DNA of 64,000 nucleotides from Streptomyces sp. CC0208 (GCF_003443735.1 NZ_CP031969.1:6324001-6388000); one strand, 5' to 3'. Positions 51,523-60,430 are shown, counted from the stretch's first letter. Translations and numbers: made by a program. Notes: generated by a model not told the origin, from the sequence alone.

Positions 51523-52389
51523 ATGACGCAGCTTTCGGCTGCCCACACCAAGCCCTCCGACGGCAGCAAGGCGCTGTACGGGGGCAAGGGCACGCGCCGC
51601 ATCACCGTCCGGGACATCGCCCTCGCCAAGGAACGCGGCGAGAAGTGGCCCATGCTCACCGCCTACGACGCGACGACCGCCGCCGTCTTCGACGAGGCCG
51701 GCATCCCCGTGATGCTCGTCGGCGACTCGGCGGGCAACTGTCACCTCGGCTACGAGACCACCGTGCCCGTCACCATGGACGAGATGACCATGCTGTCGGC
51801 GGCCGTCGTTCGGGGCACCTCGCGCGCCCTGATCGTCGGCGACCTGCCCTTCGGCTCGTACCAGGAGGGCCCGGTGCAGGCGCTGCGCTCGGCGACCCGG
51901 CTGGTCAAGGAGGCGGGCGTCGGCGCCGTGAAGCTGGAGGGCGGCGAGCGCTCCCACGAGCAGATCCGCCTGCTCGTCGAGTCCGGCATCCCGGTCATGG
52001 CCCACATCGGCCTGACCCCGCAGTCCGTCAACGCCATGGGCTACCGCGTCCAGGGCCGCGGCGAGGAGGCGGCCCAGCAGCTGTTGCGCGACGCGAAGGC
52101 CGTCCAGGACGCGGGCGCGTTCGCCGTCGTCCTGGAGCTGGTCCCGGCGGAGCTCGCGGCCGAGGTCACCCGGGTCCTGCACATCCCGACGGTCGGCATC
52201 GGCGCGGGCCCCGAGACCGACGCGCAGGTCCTCGTCTGGACCGACATGCTCGGCCTCACCGGCGGGCGGGTCCCGAAGTTCGTCAAGCAGTACGCCAACC
52301 TGCGCGAGGTGATGTCCGGCGCGGTCAAGGCCTTCGCGGAGGACGTCGTCGGCGGCACGTTCCCGCTGGAGGAGCACTCCGTCCACTAG
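51523..52389 (+). CDS. panB: 3-methyl-2-oxobutanoate hydroxymethyltransferase (pantothenate pathway)
   Basis: 288 aa. Hallmarks: MLTAYDATTAAVFDEAGIPVMLVGDSAGN in two blocks, the Mg-binding Asp of VGDS, VKLEGGERSHEQIRLLV, and IPVMAHIGLTPQSVNAMGGY-like sequence. Catalytic Glu lies in VLELVPAELA. The enzyme transfers a hydroxymethyl group from 5,10-methylene-tetrahydrofolate to ketoisovalerate, the first committed step to pantothenate and coenzyme A. It acts in the cytoplasm. ATG at 51523 follows AAGGAG with 8-nt spacing. A strong hairpin terminator follows 35 nt after the stop. Confidence 0.96.
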   Translation: MTQLSAAHTKPSDGSKALYGGKGTRRITVRDIALAKERGEKWPMLTAYDATTAAVFDEAGIPVMLVGDSAGNCHLGYETTVPVTMDEMTMLSAAVVRGTSRALIVGDLPFGSYQEGPVQALRSATRLVKEAGVGAVKLEGGERSHEQIRLLVESGIPVMAHIGLTPQSVNAMGYRVQGRGEEAAQQLLRDAKAVQDAGAFAVVLELVPAELAAEVTRVLHIPTVGIGAGPETDAQVLVWTDMLGLTGGRVPKFVKQYANLREVMSGAVKAFAEDVVGGTFPLEEHSVH

Positions 52390-52423
52390 GGCCGACGGCC
52401 CGTCAGAGCCACAGCGGCACCAC

Positions 52424-52459
52424 AGCGCCCCGCCGATCTTCCCCCGTCGGCGGGGCGCT
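52424..52459 (+). terminator. hairpin terminator after panB
   Basis: AGCGCCCCGCCGA (52424-52436) pairs perfectly with TCGGCGGGGCGCT (52447-52459) around a 10-nt pyrimidine-rich loop. It lies 35 nt past the panB stop and just before the MITE. Confidence 0.8.
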
Positions 52460-52464
52460 CTCCT

Positions 52465-52661
52465 CTAGGGCCTATGGCGGAAGTGGCCTCTGCCGCGCGA
52501 CGCCCGGCACGCTCCCCCAGAGGGGGCACCTCACTCGACGCACCGCCCGAAAGCCCGAGTGCGCCCAGTACGAGGGCTTCCGGGCAGCACGCCGAGAGCA
52601 CGCACCGAACGCCGCGCGGCCGCCCTCCGGGCGACGAGGCCACTTTCGCACCAGGCCCTAG
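52465..52661. mobile_element. MITE-like element (189 bp) with CTAG duplication at the nadE stop codon
   Basis: Two 22-bp terminal inverted repeats bound the element: GGCCTATGGCGGAAGTGG... at 52469-52490 and its partner at 52636-52657; 18 of 22 positions pair. CTAG flanks both ends (52465-52468 and 52658-52661) as a probable 4-bp target duplication. The 189-bp interior has no transposase frame, so it would need a transposase in trans. The end sequence with GCGAAAGTGGCCTC resembles termini I associate with Streptomyces IS5-type elements, from memory only. The right CTAG supplies the TAG stop of nadE, so the insertion left the protein length unchanged. Confidence 0.75.
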
Positions 52662-54694
52662 TCGAACCGCTCCAGATCCCGCAGCCAAGCCTTCGCCGAA
52701 CTGTCCGACGGCGCCCGCCAGTCACCGCGCGGCGACAGCGAACCGCCCGCCGACACCTTCGGCCCGTTCGGCATGGCCGAGCGCTTGAACTGCGCGAACG
52801 CGAAGAAGCGCTTGCAGAACACCTCCAGCCACCGACGGATCTCCGGCAGGTCGTACGTCACGCGCTTGGCCTCGGGGAAGTTCGGCGGCCAGTCACCGCT
52901 CTTGTCGTCGTGCCATGCGTGCCAGGCCAGGAAGGCGATCTTCGACGGTCGGAAGCCGTAGCGCAGGACGTGGAAGAGCGTGAAGTCGTGCAGCGCGTAC
53001 GGGCCGATCTTGGACTCGGTGGACTGCATCTCCTCGCCCGGCACCAGCTCCGGACTGATCTCGGTGTCGAGGATCGCGGCGAGGATCCCGCCGGTCTCCT
53101 CGTCGAACTGCTCGCTGCTGATCACCCAGCGGATCAGATGCTGCATCAGCGTCTTCGGCACGCCCGAGTTGACGTTGTAGTGGCTCATCTGGTCGCCCAC
53201 GCCATACGTGGACCAGCCGAGCGCCAGCTCGGAGAGGTCGCCGGTGCCGAGCACGATGCCGCCGCGCTGGTTGGCCAGCCGGAACAGGTAGTCGGTGCGC
53301 AGGCCCGCCTGGACGTTCTCGAAGGTGACGTCGTAGACCGGCTCGCCGGAGGCGAAGGGGTGGTCCATCTCCTGCAGCATCAGCCGCGCGGTCGGCGTGA
53401 TGTCCAGCTCGGCCGCGGTCACGCCGAGGGCCCGCATCAGCTTGTGGGCGTTGTCCTTGGTGTGGTCGCTGGTGGCGAAACCGGGCAGCGTCCAGGCCAG
53501 GATGTCGCTGCGCGGACGCCCCGCCCGGTCCATCGCACGGGCGGCGACGATCAGCGCGTGCGTGGAGTCCAGGCCCCCGGACACCCCGATGACCACCTTC
53601 GGGCCGCCGATCGCCGTGAGCCGCTGCTGGAGCCCGGCCACCTGGATGTTGTAGGCCTCGTAGCAGTCCTGGGCGAGCCGCTCGGCGTCGGCCGGCACGA
53701 ACGGGAAGCGCTCCAGACGGCGCTTGAGCCCCAGGTCGCCCGCGGGCGGGTCGAGTTCGAAGGACACCGTCCGGAAGTCACCGGTGCGCGTCCGATGGGC
53801 CCGCCGGTTCTCGTCGAACGTGCCCATCCGCATCCGCTCCTGCCGCAGCAGGTCCAGGTCCACGTCGGCCACCGCGTACTCGTCGCCCAGCGGGAACCGC
53901 TCGGTCTCGGCCAGCAGCACGCCGTTCTCGTAGACCATGGCCTGGCCGTCCCAGGACAGGTCGGTGGTCGACTCGCCGAGTCCGGCCGCCGCGTAGACGT
54001 ACGCGGCGAGACAGCGCGAGGACGCCGAGCGGCACAGCAGCTTGCGGTCCTCGGCCCGGCCGACCGTGATCGGGCTGCCGGAGAGGTTGACCAGCACGGT
54101 CGCGCCGGCGAGGGCGGCCTCCGCGCTGGGCGGCACCGGCACCCACATGTCCTCGCAGATCTCCGCGTGCAGCACGAGACCGGGGACGTCGCCGGCCTCG
54201 AACAGCAGGTCCACGCCGAAGGGCACGCTCGCACCGCCGACCCGGATCGACCCGCCGCGCTCGTCGGCGCCGTCGCCGATCTGCCGACGCTCGTAGAACT
54301 CGCGGTAGTTGGGCGGGTACGACTTCGGTACGACACCGAGGACCCGGCCGCGGTGCACGATCACCGCGCAGTTGTAGACCCGGTTGCGGTGGCGCAGCGG
54401 GGCACCGACGACCAGCAGCGGGAGCAGGTCGGCCGACCCGGCGACGACGTCCCCGAGCGCCGTCTCGACCTCGTCGAGCAGCGCGTCCTGGAGGAGCAGG
54501 TCCTCGATGGAGTAGCCGCACAGCCCCAGTTCCGGGAAGACGGCGACCGCGACCCCCTCCTCGGAGCACCGGCGCGCGTGACGCAGTACCGCTTCGGCGT
54601 TGGCGGGCGGGTCCGCGATGACGGTGTGACCCGTACACGCCGCGACGCGTGCGAACCCGTGCTGATAGATGGACCAGAAGTTCGAGGCAGTCAC
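52658..54694 (-). CDS. nadE: glutamine-dependent NAD+ synthetase
   Basis: 678 aa, the usual length of the two-domain actinobacterial form. The N-terminal nitrilase-like glutaminase has Glu55 in [11 protein letters not shown], Lys in [14 protein letters not shown] and Cys in [11 protein letters not shown]. The C-terminal synthetase has the ATP loop [14 protein letters not shown], then [28 protein letters not shown] in two blocks. It amidates nicotinic-acid adenine dinucleotide to NAD using glutamine-derived ammonia. GTG at 54694 lacks a Shine-Dalgarno and is preceded by TACACT at 6 nt, so it is probably leaderless. The stop TAG is part of the CTAG copy at the edge of a MITE. Confidence 0.96.
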   Translation of the reverse strand: MTASNFWSIYQHGFARVAACTGHTVIADPPANAEAVLRHARRCSEEGVAVAVFPELGLCGYSIEDLLLQDALLDEVETALGDVVAGSADLLPLLVVGAPLRHRNRVYNCAVIVHRGRVLGVVPKSYPPNYREFYERRQIGDGADERGGSIRVGGASVPFGVDLLFEAGDVPGLVLHAEICEDMWVPVPPSAEAALAGATVLVNLSGSPITVGRAEDRKLLCRSASSRCLAAYVYAAAGLGESTTDLSWDGQAMVYENGVLLAETERFPLGDEYAVADVDLDLLRQERMRMGTFDENRRAHRTRTGDFRTVSFELDPPAGDLGLKRRLERFPFVPADAERLAQDCYEAYNIQVAGLQQRLTAIGGPKVVIGVSGGLDSTHALIVAARAMDRAGRPRSDILAWTLPGFATSDHTKDNAHKLMRALGVTAAELDITPTARLMLQEMDHPFASGEPVYDVTFENVQAGLRTDYLFRLANQRGGIVLGTGDLSELALGWSTYGVGDQMSHYNVNSGVPKTLMQHLIRWVISSEQFDEETGGILAAILDTEISPELVPGEEMQSTESKIGPYALHDFTLFHVLRYGFRPSKIAFLAWHAWHDDKSGDWPPNFPEAKRVTYDLPEIRRWLEVFCKRFFAFAQFKRSAMPNGPKVSAGGSLSPRGDWRAPSDSSAKAWLRDLERFD

Positions 54695-54700
54695 GGGATC

Positions 54701-54706
54701 AGTGTA
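54701..54706 (-). promoter_or_regulatory. -10 element of a leaderless promoter (nadE)
   Basis: On the minus strand TACACT is followed by GATCCC and then the nadE GTG at 54694, exactly 6 nt. Confidence 0.55.
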
Positions 54707-54799
54707 ATCGTCAGAGCGACGCTATAGAGGTTGGGCCAGGGCCAAGGCGTGAGGGGCCCTTACCGGTGCCCTTACTTTTGGCCTTTACCTTTGCCCTCG

Positions 54800-55252
54800 A
54801 TGAGCGCTATGAGCGGCATGAGCGCCACGACCGGAGGCGGGACGAGCGGCATGAACGGTGACAGCCCGGACCGTACGGCGCGATGGGGCTGGTTCCTGGC
54901 CTGGCTCCTCGTGGGAGCGTGCGGCGGCATCGGTCTCGCGGCGATCCTGACGGTGGGCGCGGCCTTCGTCGTACTCGCCGTGGTGGCCGCGGTGTTGCTG
55001 CTCCGCAAAGGGCCTCGACGCGCTGTCGTGGGCGCCGTCTCAGGGCTGGCTCTGCCGCTGTTCTACCTCGCCTACCTGAACCGGGGCGGTCCGGGAGAGG
55101 TGTGCCACGCGGTGACCGGCGGGCAGAGCTGCACCGAGGAGTACACGCCGGTGCCGTTCCTCGTCGCCGGGGCTCTCCTGCTGGCCGTGGGGTTCGTGCT
55201 CCACGCGACGACCCGCCGCCAAGGACACACGGACCCGATGCCGCGAAGGTAG
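54800..55252 (+). CDS. small three-helix membrane protein of unknown function
   Basis: About 150 aa from ATG 54800. A Met/Ser/Gly-rich start (MSAMSGMSATTGGGTSGMNG) precedes hydrophobic helices WFLAWLLVGACGGIGLAAIL, VVLAVVAAVLLL and a last one near VPFLVAGALLLAVGFVL. Two cysteines (GEVCHAVTGGQSCTEEY) lie in the outer loop. The start is uncertain: ATG 54851 has GGAGG 13 nt upstream. It is divergent from nadE and ends in front of a strong bidirectional terminator. Confidence 0.7.
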   Translation: MSAMSGMSATTGGGTSGMNGDSPDRTARWGWFLAWLLVGACGGIGLAAILTVGAAFVVLAVVAAVLLLRKGPRRAVVGAVSGLALPLFYLAYLNRGGPGEVCHAVTGGQSCTEEYTPVPFLVAGALLLAVGFVLHATTRRQGHTDPMPRR

Positions 55253-55267
55253 GCGGGACATGTACGA

Positions 55268-55309
55268 GGGGCCCGGTCCCGAAGGTTCTCGCCTTCGGGA
55301 CCGGGCCCC
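55268..55309. terminator. bidirectional terminator, 18-bp stem
   Basis: GGGGCCCGGTCCCGAAGG (55268-55285) pairs perfectly with 55292-55309 around a 6-nt loop TTCTCG. It sits between the ends of the membrane-protein gene and the opposing S53 peptidase gene. Confidence 0.88.
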
Positions 55310-55327
55310 AGTGGGACGTACGTCCGG

Positions 55328-57268
55328 TCAGTGCCGGCCGAACGACTGCACGTAACCGTTCGCGGGCGTACCCACGCCCGTCACGTCGTCGTATCCCTTG
55401 ACCGCGGACAGCGAGCTGTCCTTGCCGAGGCTGCGGACCGAGGTGCTCAACCCACCGCTGGCGTCAGAGCCGTTGATGAAGTCGATGCGCGCCACCGCGA
55501 GTCCGGAGCCCGTGGGGTTGTCCGTGACGTCGTGGTACACGCGGGAGCCGAACTTGGAGTAGATCGACGGGTTGGCGAAGCCGAGCGCCTTGCCGCCGCT
55601 CGCCTGCTGCGCCAGCGCCTGCACGGCCGCGATCACCGGCGAGGCCAGCGACGTGCCGCCGATGCGGTACTCGCTGTACTGCTGCGAGCCGTCGGGGAAC
55701 GTCTGCGTCTGACCCACCAGGAAACCGGTGTTCGGGTCGGCGATCGCGGAGATGTCCGGGACCACGCGGTTGCCGGCGGCGTTGTTGGCCGTGGCGAGCG
55801 CGTTCGGGACGACACCCTTCTGGTAGAAGGGCTCGGCGACCGTCTTGCTGGTGCCGCCGCCCGCGCCCGAGGTGAACGCGCCGGGGAAGTTGGTCCAGCT
55901 CTTGCCGTCCGCGGACAGCGTGGCCTTCTCGGTGCCCCAGCCGGTCTCCCACAGGTACTTGTCGCCCTTGCCGACGGCCAGCGAGGTACCGCCGACCGCC
56001 GTCACCCACGCCGAGTTGGCCGGGGTGTCGACCTGCTTCGTACCGGTGTTGGCGACCTCGTCGCCGTTGTCACCGGAGGAGAAGTAGAAGCCGATGCCCT
56101 CGACCGCGCCGAACTGGAAGACCTGGTCGTAGGCGGCCGCGAGGTCCGGCGTCTGGTTGGCCTCGATGTCGCCCCAGGAGTTGGAGACGATGTCGGCCAG
56201 GTGGTTGTCGACGACCTTGCTGAGCGAGTCGAGCAGATCGTCGTCGTAGCAGGACGCGGCACCCACGTACGTGATGTTCGCGTCCGGCGCCACCGCGTGC
56301 ACGGCCTCGACGTCGAGGGTCTCCTCGCCGTACCAGCCGGCCGCCCCGCACTCCTCGGTCTTCGTGTAGTTCTTCGGCAGCACCTGCTTCAGCTGGCTGC
56401 TCTTGTAGGCCGCGTCACCGTTCTTCTTCGCGTAGGTGGCCGCGTCGAAGGCGATGGTCGGCGAGGCGTAGGCGTCGGTGATGGCGACGCGCACTCCCTT
56501 GCCGGTGTACTTGCCCGCGCCGTAGGCGGCGCGCAGCTGCTTGCCCGTGTAGCCCTTGATCGCGTACGGGATCTTCGAGCCGTATGCCTCGGGCAGGGTG
56601 CTCGCGATCTTCGAGCCGTAGTACGAGGAGAACGGCCCGGAGTTCTTGAACACGGCGTCCGGCGGCGGCAGCTGGTCCTTGCTGCTGGCCTTGTGCGGCG
56701 CGTTGTCCAGGCCGGTGACGGTCAGGACGGCACCGTCCAGAGCGGCCGGCGCGGAAGCGGCCTTGGCCGGGGCACGGTAGGTCTTCGAGCCCTTGGTGTA
56801 GTTGTGCAGCTGGGTACCGAAGGCATTCTCGGCGGCGGCTACGTCACCGGTGACGGAGACGTAGTGCTGCGAGACCCCGGTGACCTTCAGGCCCGCCGAC
56901 TCCAGCCAGGACTTCACCGCGGCGACCTGCGCTTTGGTGGCGCCGAAGCGGGCCTGTGCCTGCTTCGCGCTCAGGTACTTGCCGTACGACGCGGAGGACG
57001 GGTCGGACACCGACTTCGCGTAGGCGGCGAGGCCGGCGGCGTTCTTGCCGGCGAGGTAGACCCGGGCGGAGACCTGGGCACTGTCCGAGGCCGCCCCCTT
57101 GTCTGCCTTGGCCGTGGCCCACGCGGGCTTGGTCCCGGCCAGCGTGTCACGGTTCGGGCTGTCCGCGGCGTGAGCCGCGGGTATACCGAGCGCCAGCGCG
57201 CCCGCGAGCATCGGCAGTGTCGCCGCCATGCTCACCCCGGCGCGGAATTTGGCGCGGTTGGATCTCAT
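55328..57268 (-). CDS. secreted S53-family (sedolisin/kumamolisin-like) peptidase
   Basis: 646 aa. A Sec signal peptide (AATLPMLAGALALGIPAAHA) is followed by a pro-kumamolisin activation domain (about 60-200; ARVYLAGKNAAGLAAYAKSV) and the catalytic domain. Glu315 and Asp319 in GEETLDVEAVHAVAPDA, the oxyanion Asp in SNSWGDIEANQ and the nucleophile Ser540 in IGGTSLASPV complete the sedolisin set; the calcium-site region (YDDVTGVGTPANG) is present at the C-terminus. It should be an acid-active extracellular endopeptidase. ATG at 57268 has GGGGG 5 nt upstream. The 5' leader contains nested palindromes. Confidence 0.94.
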   Translation of the reverse strand: MRSNRAKFRAGVSMAATLPMLAGALALGIPAAHAADSPNRDTLAGTKPAWATAKADKGAASDSAQVSARVYLAGKNAAGLAAYAKSVSDPSSASYGKYLSAKQAQARFGATKAQVAAVKSWLESAGLKVTGVSQHYVSVTGDVAAAENAFGTQLHNYTKGSKTYRAPAKAASAPAALDGAVLTVTGLDNAPHKASSKDQLPPPDAVFKNSGPFSSYYGSKIASTLPEAYGSKIPYAIKGYTGKQLRAAYGAGKYTGKGVRVAITDAYASPTIAFDAATYAKKNGDAAYKSSQLKQVLPKNYTKTEECGAAGWYGEETLDVEAVHAVAPDANITYVGAASCYDDDLLDSLSKVVDNHLADIVSNSWGDIEANQTPDLAAAYDQVFQFGAVEGIGFYFSSGDNGDEVANTGTKQVDTPANSAWVTAVGGTSLAVGKGDKYLWETGWGTEKATLSADGKSWTNFPGAFTSGAGGGTSKTVAEPFYQKGVVPNALATANNAAGNRVVPDISAIADPNTGFLVGQTQTFPDGSQQYSEYRIGGTSLASPVIAAVQALAQQASGGKALGFANPSIYSKFGSRVYHDVTDNPTGSGLAVARIDFINGSDASGGLSTSVRSLGKDSSLSAVKGYDDVTGVGTPANGYVQSFGRH

Positions 57269-57283
57269 GGAACCCCCAAGATG

Positions 57284-57335
57284 CGGTTCGTCGCGAGTGA
57301 TCACTCGACGGTGTGGCCACTCTTGCGACGAACCG
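57284..57335 (-). promoter_or_regulatory. nested palindromes in the 5' leader of the S53 peptidase gene
   Basis: CGGTTCGTCGC (57284-57294) and GCGACGAACCG (57325-57335) form a perfect 11-bp inverted repeat. Next to its left arm is the 14-bp palindrome CGAGTGATCACTCG (57294-57307). The block ends 16 nt before the start codon, so it could be an operator or a folded RNA leader. Confidence 0.5.
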
Positions 57336-57398
57336 TTCATGTCCGGGGAATGGGCATGCCAAGAAAAGCCCAATTAACCTAATGGAAAAGGCTCGTTC

Positions 57399-57412
57399 GA
57401 GGGTTAACCCTC
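57399..57412. promoter_or_regulatory. 14-bp palindrome between the S53 and DUF305 genes
   Basis: GAGGGTTAACCCTC is a perfect palindrome 2 nt downstream of the DUF305 stop, in an AT-richer stretch that also holds the S53 promoter. With no loop it is more like an operator than a terminator. Confidence 0.4.
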
Positions 57413-57414
57413 TA

Positions 57415-58029
57415 TCATCGCGGGTTCGCGCCCCGCTCCTTCAGCATCCCCGCCATCAGGTCGATCTCCGACTGCTGCGCGGCGACCATCCCCTGCGCGA
57501 GACGCTTCTCCACACCGACCGTGCACTTCTCCACACAGCCCTTCGCCATGTGGATGCCGCCCTGGTGATGGTCCGTCATCAACTGCAGGTAGAAGATCTC
57601 GGCCTGCTTGCCGTTCAGCGTGCCCAGCTTCTTCATCTCGCTGTCGGTCGCCATGCCCGGCATCAGCGAGCCCTCACCGGCCGACGGCATGTCGCCCATG
57701 TCCATCCACGTCATCGGCGGATCGGCCGACACCTTGGGCAGCTGCCACAGATCCAGCCAACCCAGCAGCATGCCGCGCTGGTTGGCCTGCGTCTGCGCGA
57801 TGTCGTAGGCGAGCCGCCGCACCTCGACGTCCTTGGTGCGGTCGCGCACGATGTACGACATCTCCACGGCCTGCTGGTGGTGCACGGCCATGTCGCGCGC
57901 GAAGCCGGCGTCCGCGGACTCCGCCGACGGGGTGTCGCCCGAGCCGCCGTCCTCGGCCACGGCATAGGTGATCGCGCCCGCCGCGACGAGGACGCCCGCC
58001 ACGGCCACGGCCACTCCCGCGAACCTCAC
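57415..58029 (-). CDS. DUF305-family membrane-anchored protein
   Basis: 204 aa. One N-terminal helix or uncleaved signal (FAGVAVAVAGVLVAAGAITYAV) is followed by the ferritin-like DUF305 domain with its two His-rich turns: FARDMAVHHQQAVEMSYIV and LMTDHHQGGIHMAKGCVEKC. Met- and His-rich stretches (MTWMDMGDMPSAGEGSLMPGM) suggest copper or other metal binding, as reported for relatives. The start is GTG at 58029, overlapping the DUF3105 stop as GTGA, so the two are translationally coupled. Confidence 0.9.
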   Translation of the reverse strand: MRFAGVAVAVAGVLVAAGAITYAVAEDGGSGDTPSAESADAGFARDMAVHHQQAVEMSYIVRDRTKDVEVRRLAYDIAQTQANQRGMLLGWLDLWQLPKVSADPPMTWMDMGDMPSAGEGSLMPGMATDSEMKKLGTLNGKQAEIFYLQLMTDHHQGGIHMAKGCVEKCTVGVEKRLAQGMVAAQQSEIDLMAGMLKERGANPR

Positions 58030-58691
58030 TGCCCCAGACCACCCGTGCACGCCGCGCCCGGCTCGGGCGTCTGCTCGCCCTGCACGAACTTCGCGAAGAA
58101 CTTGTCGACGTTCGGGTCCTTCGCCCCGGTCACGGTCCGCTGGTGGCCCCACGCCGACAGCATGATCGGGTCCTTCTGCTTGTCGTCCGGGCTCATCAGC
58201 GTGTACGGCGTCTTCTTCACCTTGGCCGCGAGCGCGTCCACGTCGGCCTTCTCGGCCTTGCTGGTGTACGTCACCCAGACCGCGCCGTGCTCCAGCGAGT
58301 GCACGGCGTTCATGTTGTTCAGCGCCTTGGTGTACACGTCACCGTTGCAGTTCATCCAGACCTGGTTGTGGTCGCCGCCGACCGGGGGCTCCATCGGGTA
58401 GCTGACGGTCTTGACGACGTGGTTGCGGCCCAGCGTGCCCTTCCAGGTCCGCACACCGTCCGAGCCCGTGACGAAGTGCCCCTTGCCGTTGCCCTTGCCG
58501 TCGGCCGCCGTGCTGTCGTCGGACTGCGACTGCACCAGCACGATGGCGCCGGCGACCAGACCGGCGACGACGACCGCGCTGGCGGTGATGGTGAGGATCC
58601 GGTTGCGGCGCTCTCTGGACTGCTCGGCGCGCCGCATCTCCTCTATGCGCGCCTTGCGTGCCGCGGTGGTGCTGTTCTTGGCGGAACCCAT
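58026..58691 (-). CDS. DUF3105-family membrane-anchored protein
   Basis: 221 aa. A highly basic cytoplasmic start (AARKARIEEMRRAEQSRERR) precedes one helix (ILTITASAVVVAGLVAGAIVLV) and an outer domain with HVVKTVSYPMEPPVGGDHNQVWMNCNGDVY and NAVHSLEHGAVWVTY in separate blocks, the conserved His/Cys set of DUF3105. It is routinely paired with a DUF305 gene in actinobacteria and presumed to act with it at the membrane. ATG at 58691 has AAGGAC 9 nt upstream. Confidence 0.9.
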   Translation of the reverse strand: MGSAKNSTTAARKARIEEMRRAEQSRERRNRILTITASAVVVAGLVAGAIVLVQSQSDDSTAADGKGNGKGHFVTGSDGVRTWKGTLGRNHVVKTVSYPMEPPVGGDHNQVWMNCNGDVYTKALNNMNAVHSLEHGAVWVTYTSKAEKADVDALAAKVKKTPYTLMSPDDKQKDPIMLSAWGHQRTVTGAKDPNVDKFFAKFVQGEQTPEPGAACTGGLGQ

Positions 58692-59030
58692 GAGGTGTGT
58701 CCTTCTGGGGGAAAGGGGCGGGACGGATGGTGACGATCGGTCCGCTGATCGTAGTGGGGCGGGGGTGGTTGCTCGTAGGGCGCCCACGGGAAACCGGGGC
58801 GTGCGGTGAGACGGGGTGGGCCGGGCATTACGTATGTCAGTCCGAGCAGGCAAGATGGGCGGGAGAGCAGTACATCCGCCGGACGTGAGGCGTTCACTCC
58901 CGGGTCGCCGGGACGATCAAGGTCGGCAACGCGCACGAAATGCTGTTGTGGTGTGATGCTCAGGTGCCCGACCGCCTCCTGCGGGACACGGAGACAGGCG
59001 GCCTGACCAGCAAGGATGGGGAAGCGGAAG
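58692..59030. other. divergent upstream region of DUF3105 and glnA2
   Basis: No gene. It contains a CGATC/GATCG inverted repeat near 58735, a GTGAGGCGTTCAC motif near 58888, and a CCGCCT/AGGCGG stem with a 20-nt loop about 40 nt before glnA2. None matches the GlnR box convincingly. Confidence 0.4.
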
Positions 59031-60392
59031 ATGGACAAGCAGCAGGAGTTCGTGCTCCGGACCTTGGAGGAGCGCGACATCCGGTTCGTACGCCTGTGGT
59101 TCACGGACGTGCTGGGCTTCCTCAAGTCCGTCGCGGTGGCCCCGGCGGAGCTCGAACAGGCCTTCGACGAGGGCATCGGGTTCGACGGCTCCGCGATCGA
59201 GGGATTCGCTCGTGTATACGAATCCGACATGATCGCCAAGCCGGACCCGTCGACCTTCCAGGTCCTGCCCTGGCGCGCCGAGGCCCCCGGCACGGCCCGG
59301 ATGTTCTGCGACATCCTCATGCCGGACGGCTCCCCGTCCTTCGCGGACCCCAGGTATGTGCTGAAGCGCGCCCTGGCCCGCACCTCCGACCTGGGCTTCA
59401 CCTTCTACACCCACCCGGAGATCGAGTTCTTCCTCCTGAAGGACCGCCCGCTGGACGGCTCACGTCCGACTCCGGCCGACAACTCCGGCTACTTCGACCA
59501 CACCCCGCAGAACATCGGCATGGACTTCCGCCGCCAGGCGATCACCATGCTGGAGTCGATGGGCATCTCGGTCGAGTTCTCCCACCACGAGGGCGCCCCC
59601 GGCCAGCAGGAGATCGACCTCCGCTACGCCGACGCGCTCTCCACGGCCGACAACATCATGACGTTCCGCCTGGTCATGAAGCAGGTGGCGCTGGAGCAGG
59701 GCGTCCAGGCGACGTTCATGCCGAAGCCGTTCTCGGAGCACCCCGGCTCGGGCATGCACACCCACCTCTCGCTCTTCGAGGGCGACCGGAACGCGTTCTA
59801 CGAGTCCGGCTCGGAGTACCAGCTCTCCAAGGTCGGCCGCTCCTTCATCGCGGGCCTGCTGAAGCACGCGGCGGAGATCTCCGCGGTCACCAACCAGTGG
59901 GTCAACTCCTACAAGCGGATCTGGGGCGGCACCGAGCGCACCGCCGGCGCCGGCGGCGAGGCTCCCTCCTACATCTGCTGGGGCCACAACAACCGCTCCG
60001 CTCTGGTCCGCGTCCCGATGTACAAGCCCGGCAAGACCGGCTCGGCCCGCATCGAGGTCCGCTCCCTCGACTCCGGCGCCAACCCCTACCTCGCCTACGC
60101 CCTGCTCCTGGCCGCCGGCCTCAAGGGCATCGAGGAGGGCTACGAGCTCCCGCCGGGCGCCGAGGACGACGTCTGGGCCCTGTCCAACTCCGAGCGCCGC
60201 GCCATGGGCATCGAGCCCCTGCCCCAGAACCTGGGCGAGGCCCTCACCCTGATGGAGCGCAGCGACCTGGTCGCGGAGACCCTGGGCGAGCACGTCTTCG
60301 ACTTCTTCCTGCGCAACAAGAAGAGCGAGTGGGAGGAGTACCGCAGCGAGGTCACGGCCTTCGAGCTGCGGAAGAACCTGCCGGTGTTGTAG
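59031..60392 (+). CDS. glnA2: glutamine synthetase-like ligase GlnA2 (probable gamma-glutamyl-polyamine synthetase)
   Basis: 453 aa class-I glutamine synthetase fold. RFVRLWFTDVLGFLKSVAV is the N-terminal beta-grasp; FDGSAIEGFARVYESDMIA, HPEIEFFLL, SGMHTHLSLFEG, and RIEVRSLDSGANPYLAYALLL contain the nucleotide, metal and substrate residues. Length and sequence match the actinobacterial GlnA2 group next to glnE, which in Streptomyces coelicolor was described as ligating glutamate to polyamines rather than to ammonia. A Tyr in GYELPP sits near the adenylylation site of GSI; whether GlnE modifies it is unknown. The start is ATG at 59031 behind GGGGAAGCGGAAG; ATG 59016 has no spacing for a ribosome site. 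Confidence 0.9.
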   Translation: MDKQQEFVLRTLEERDIRFVRLWFTDVLGFLKSVAVAPAELEQAFDEGIGFDGSAIEGFARVYESDMIAKPDPSTFQVLPWRAEAPGTARMFCDILMPDGSPSFADPRYVLKRALARTSDLGFTFYTHPEIEFFLLKDRPLDGSRPTPADNSGYFDHTPQNIGMDFRRQAITMLESMGISVEFSHHEGAPGQQEIDLRYADALSTADNIMTFRLVMKQVALEQGVQATFMPKPFSEHPGSGMHTHLSLFEGDRNAFYESGSEYQLSKVGRSFIAGLLKHAAEISAVTNQWVNSYKRIWGGTERTAGAGGEAPSYICWGHNNRSALVRVPMYKPGKTGSARIEVRSLDSGANPYLAYALLLAAGLKGIEEGYELPPGAEDDVWALSNSERRAMGIEPLPQNLGEALTLMERSDLVAETLGEHVFDFFLRNKKSEWEEYRSEVTAFELRKNLPVL

Positions 60393-60430
60393 GGGCAGGT
60401 CAGGGCGGGTTTCCCGCTGATCGACCACGT

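Noticed and set aside
58692-59030. GlnR box upstream of glnA2
   Set aside because: The GTGAGGCGTTCAC motif lacks the spaced GTnAC/GAAAC pairs of the GlnR consensus.
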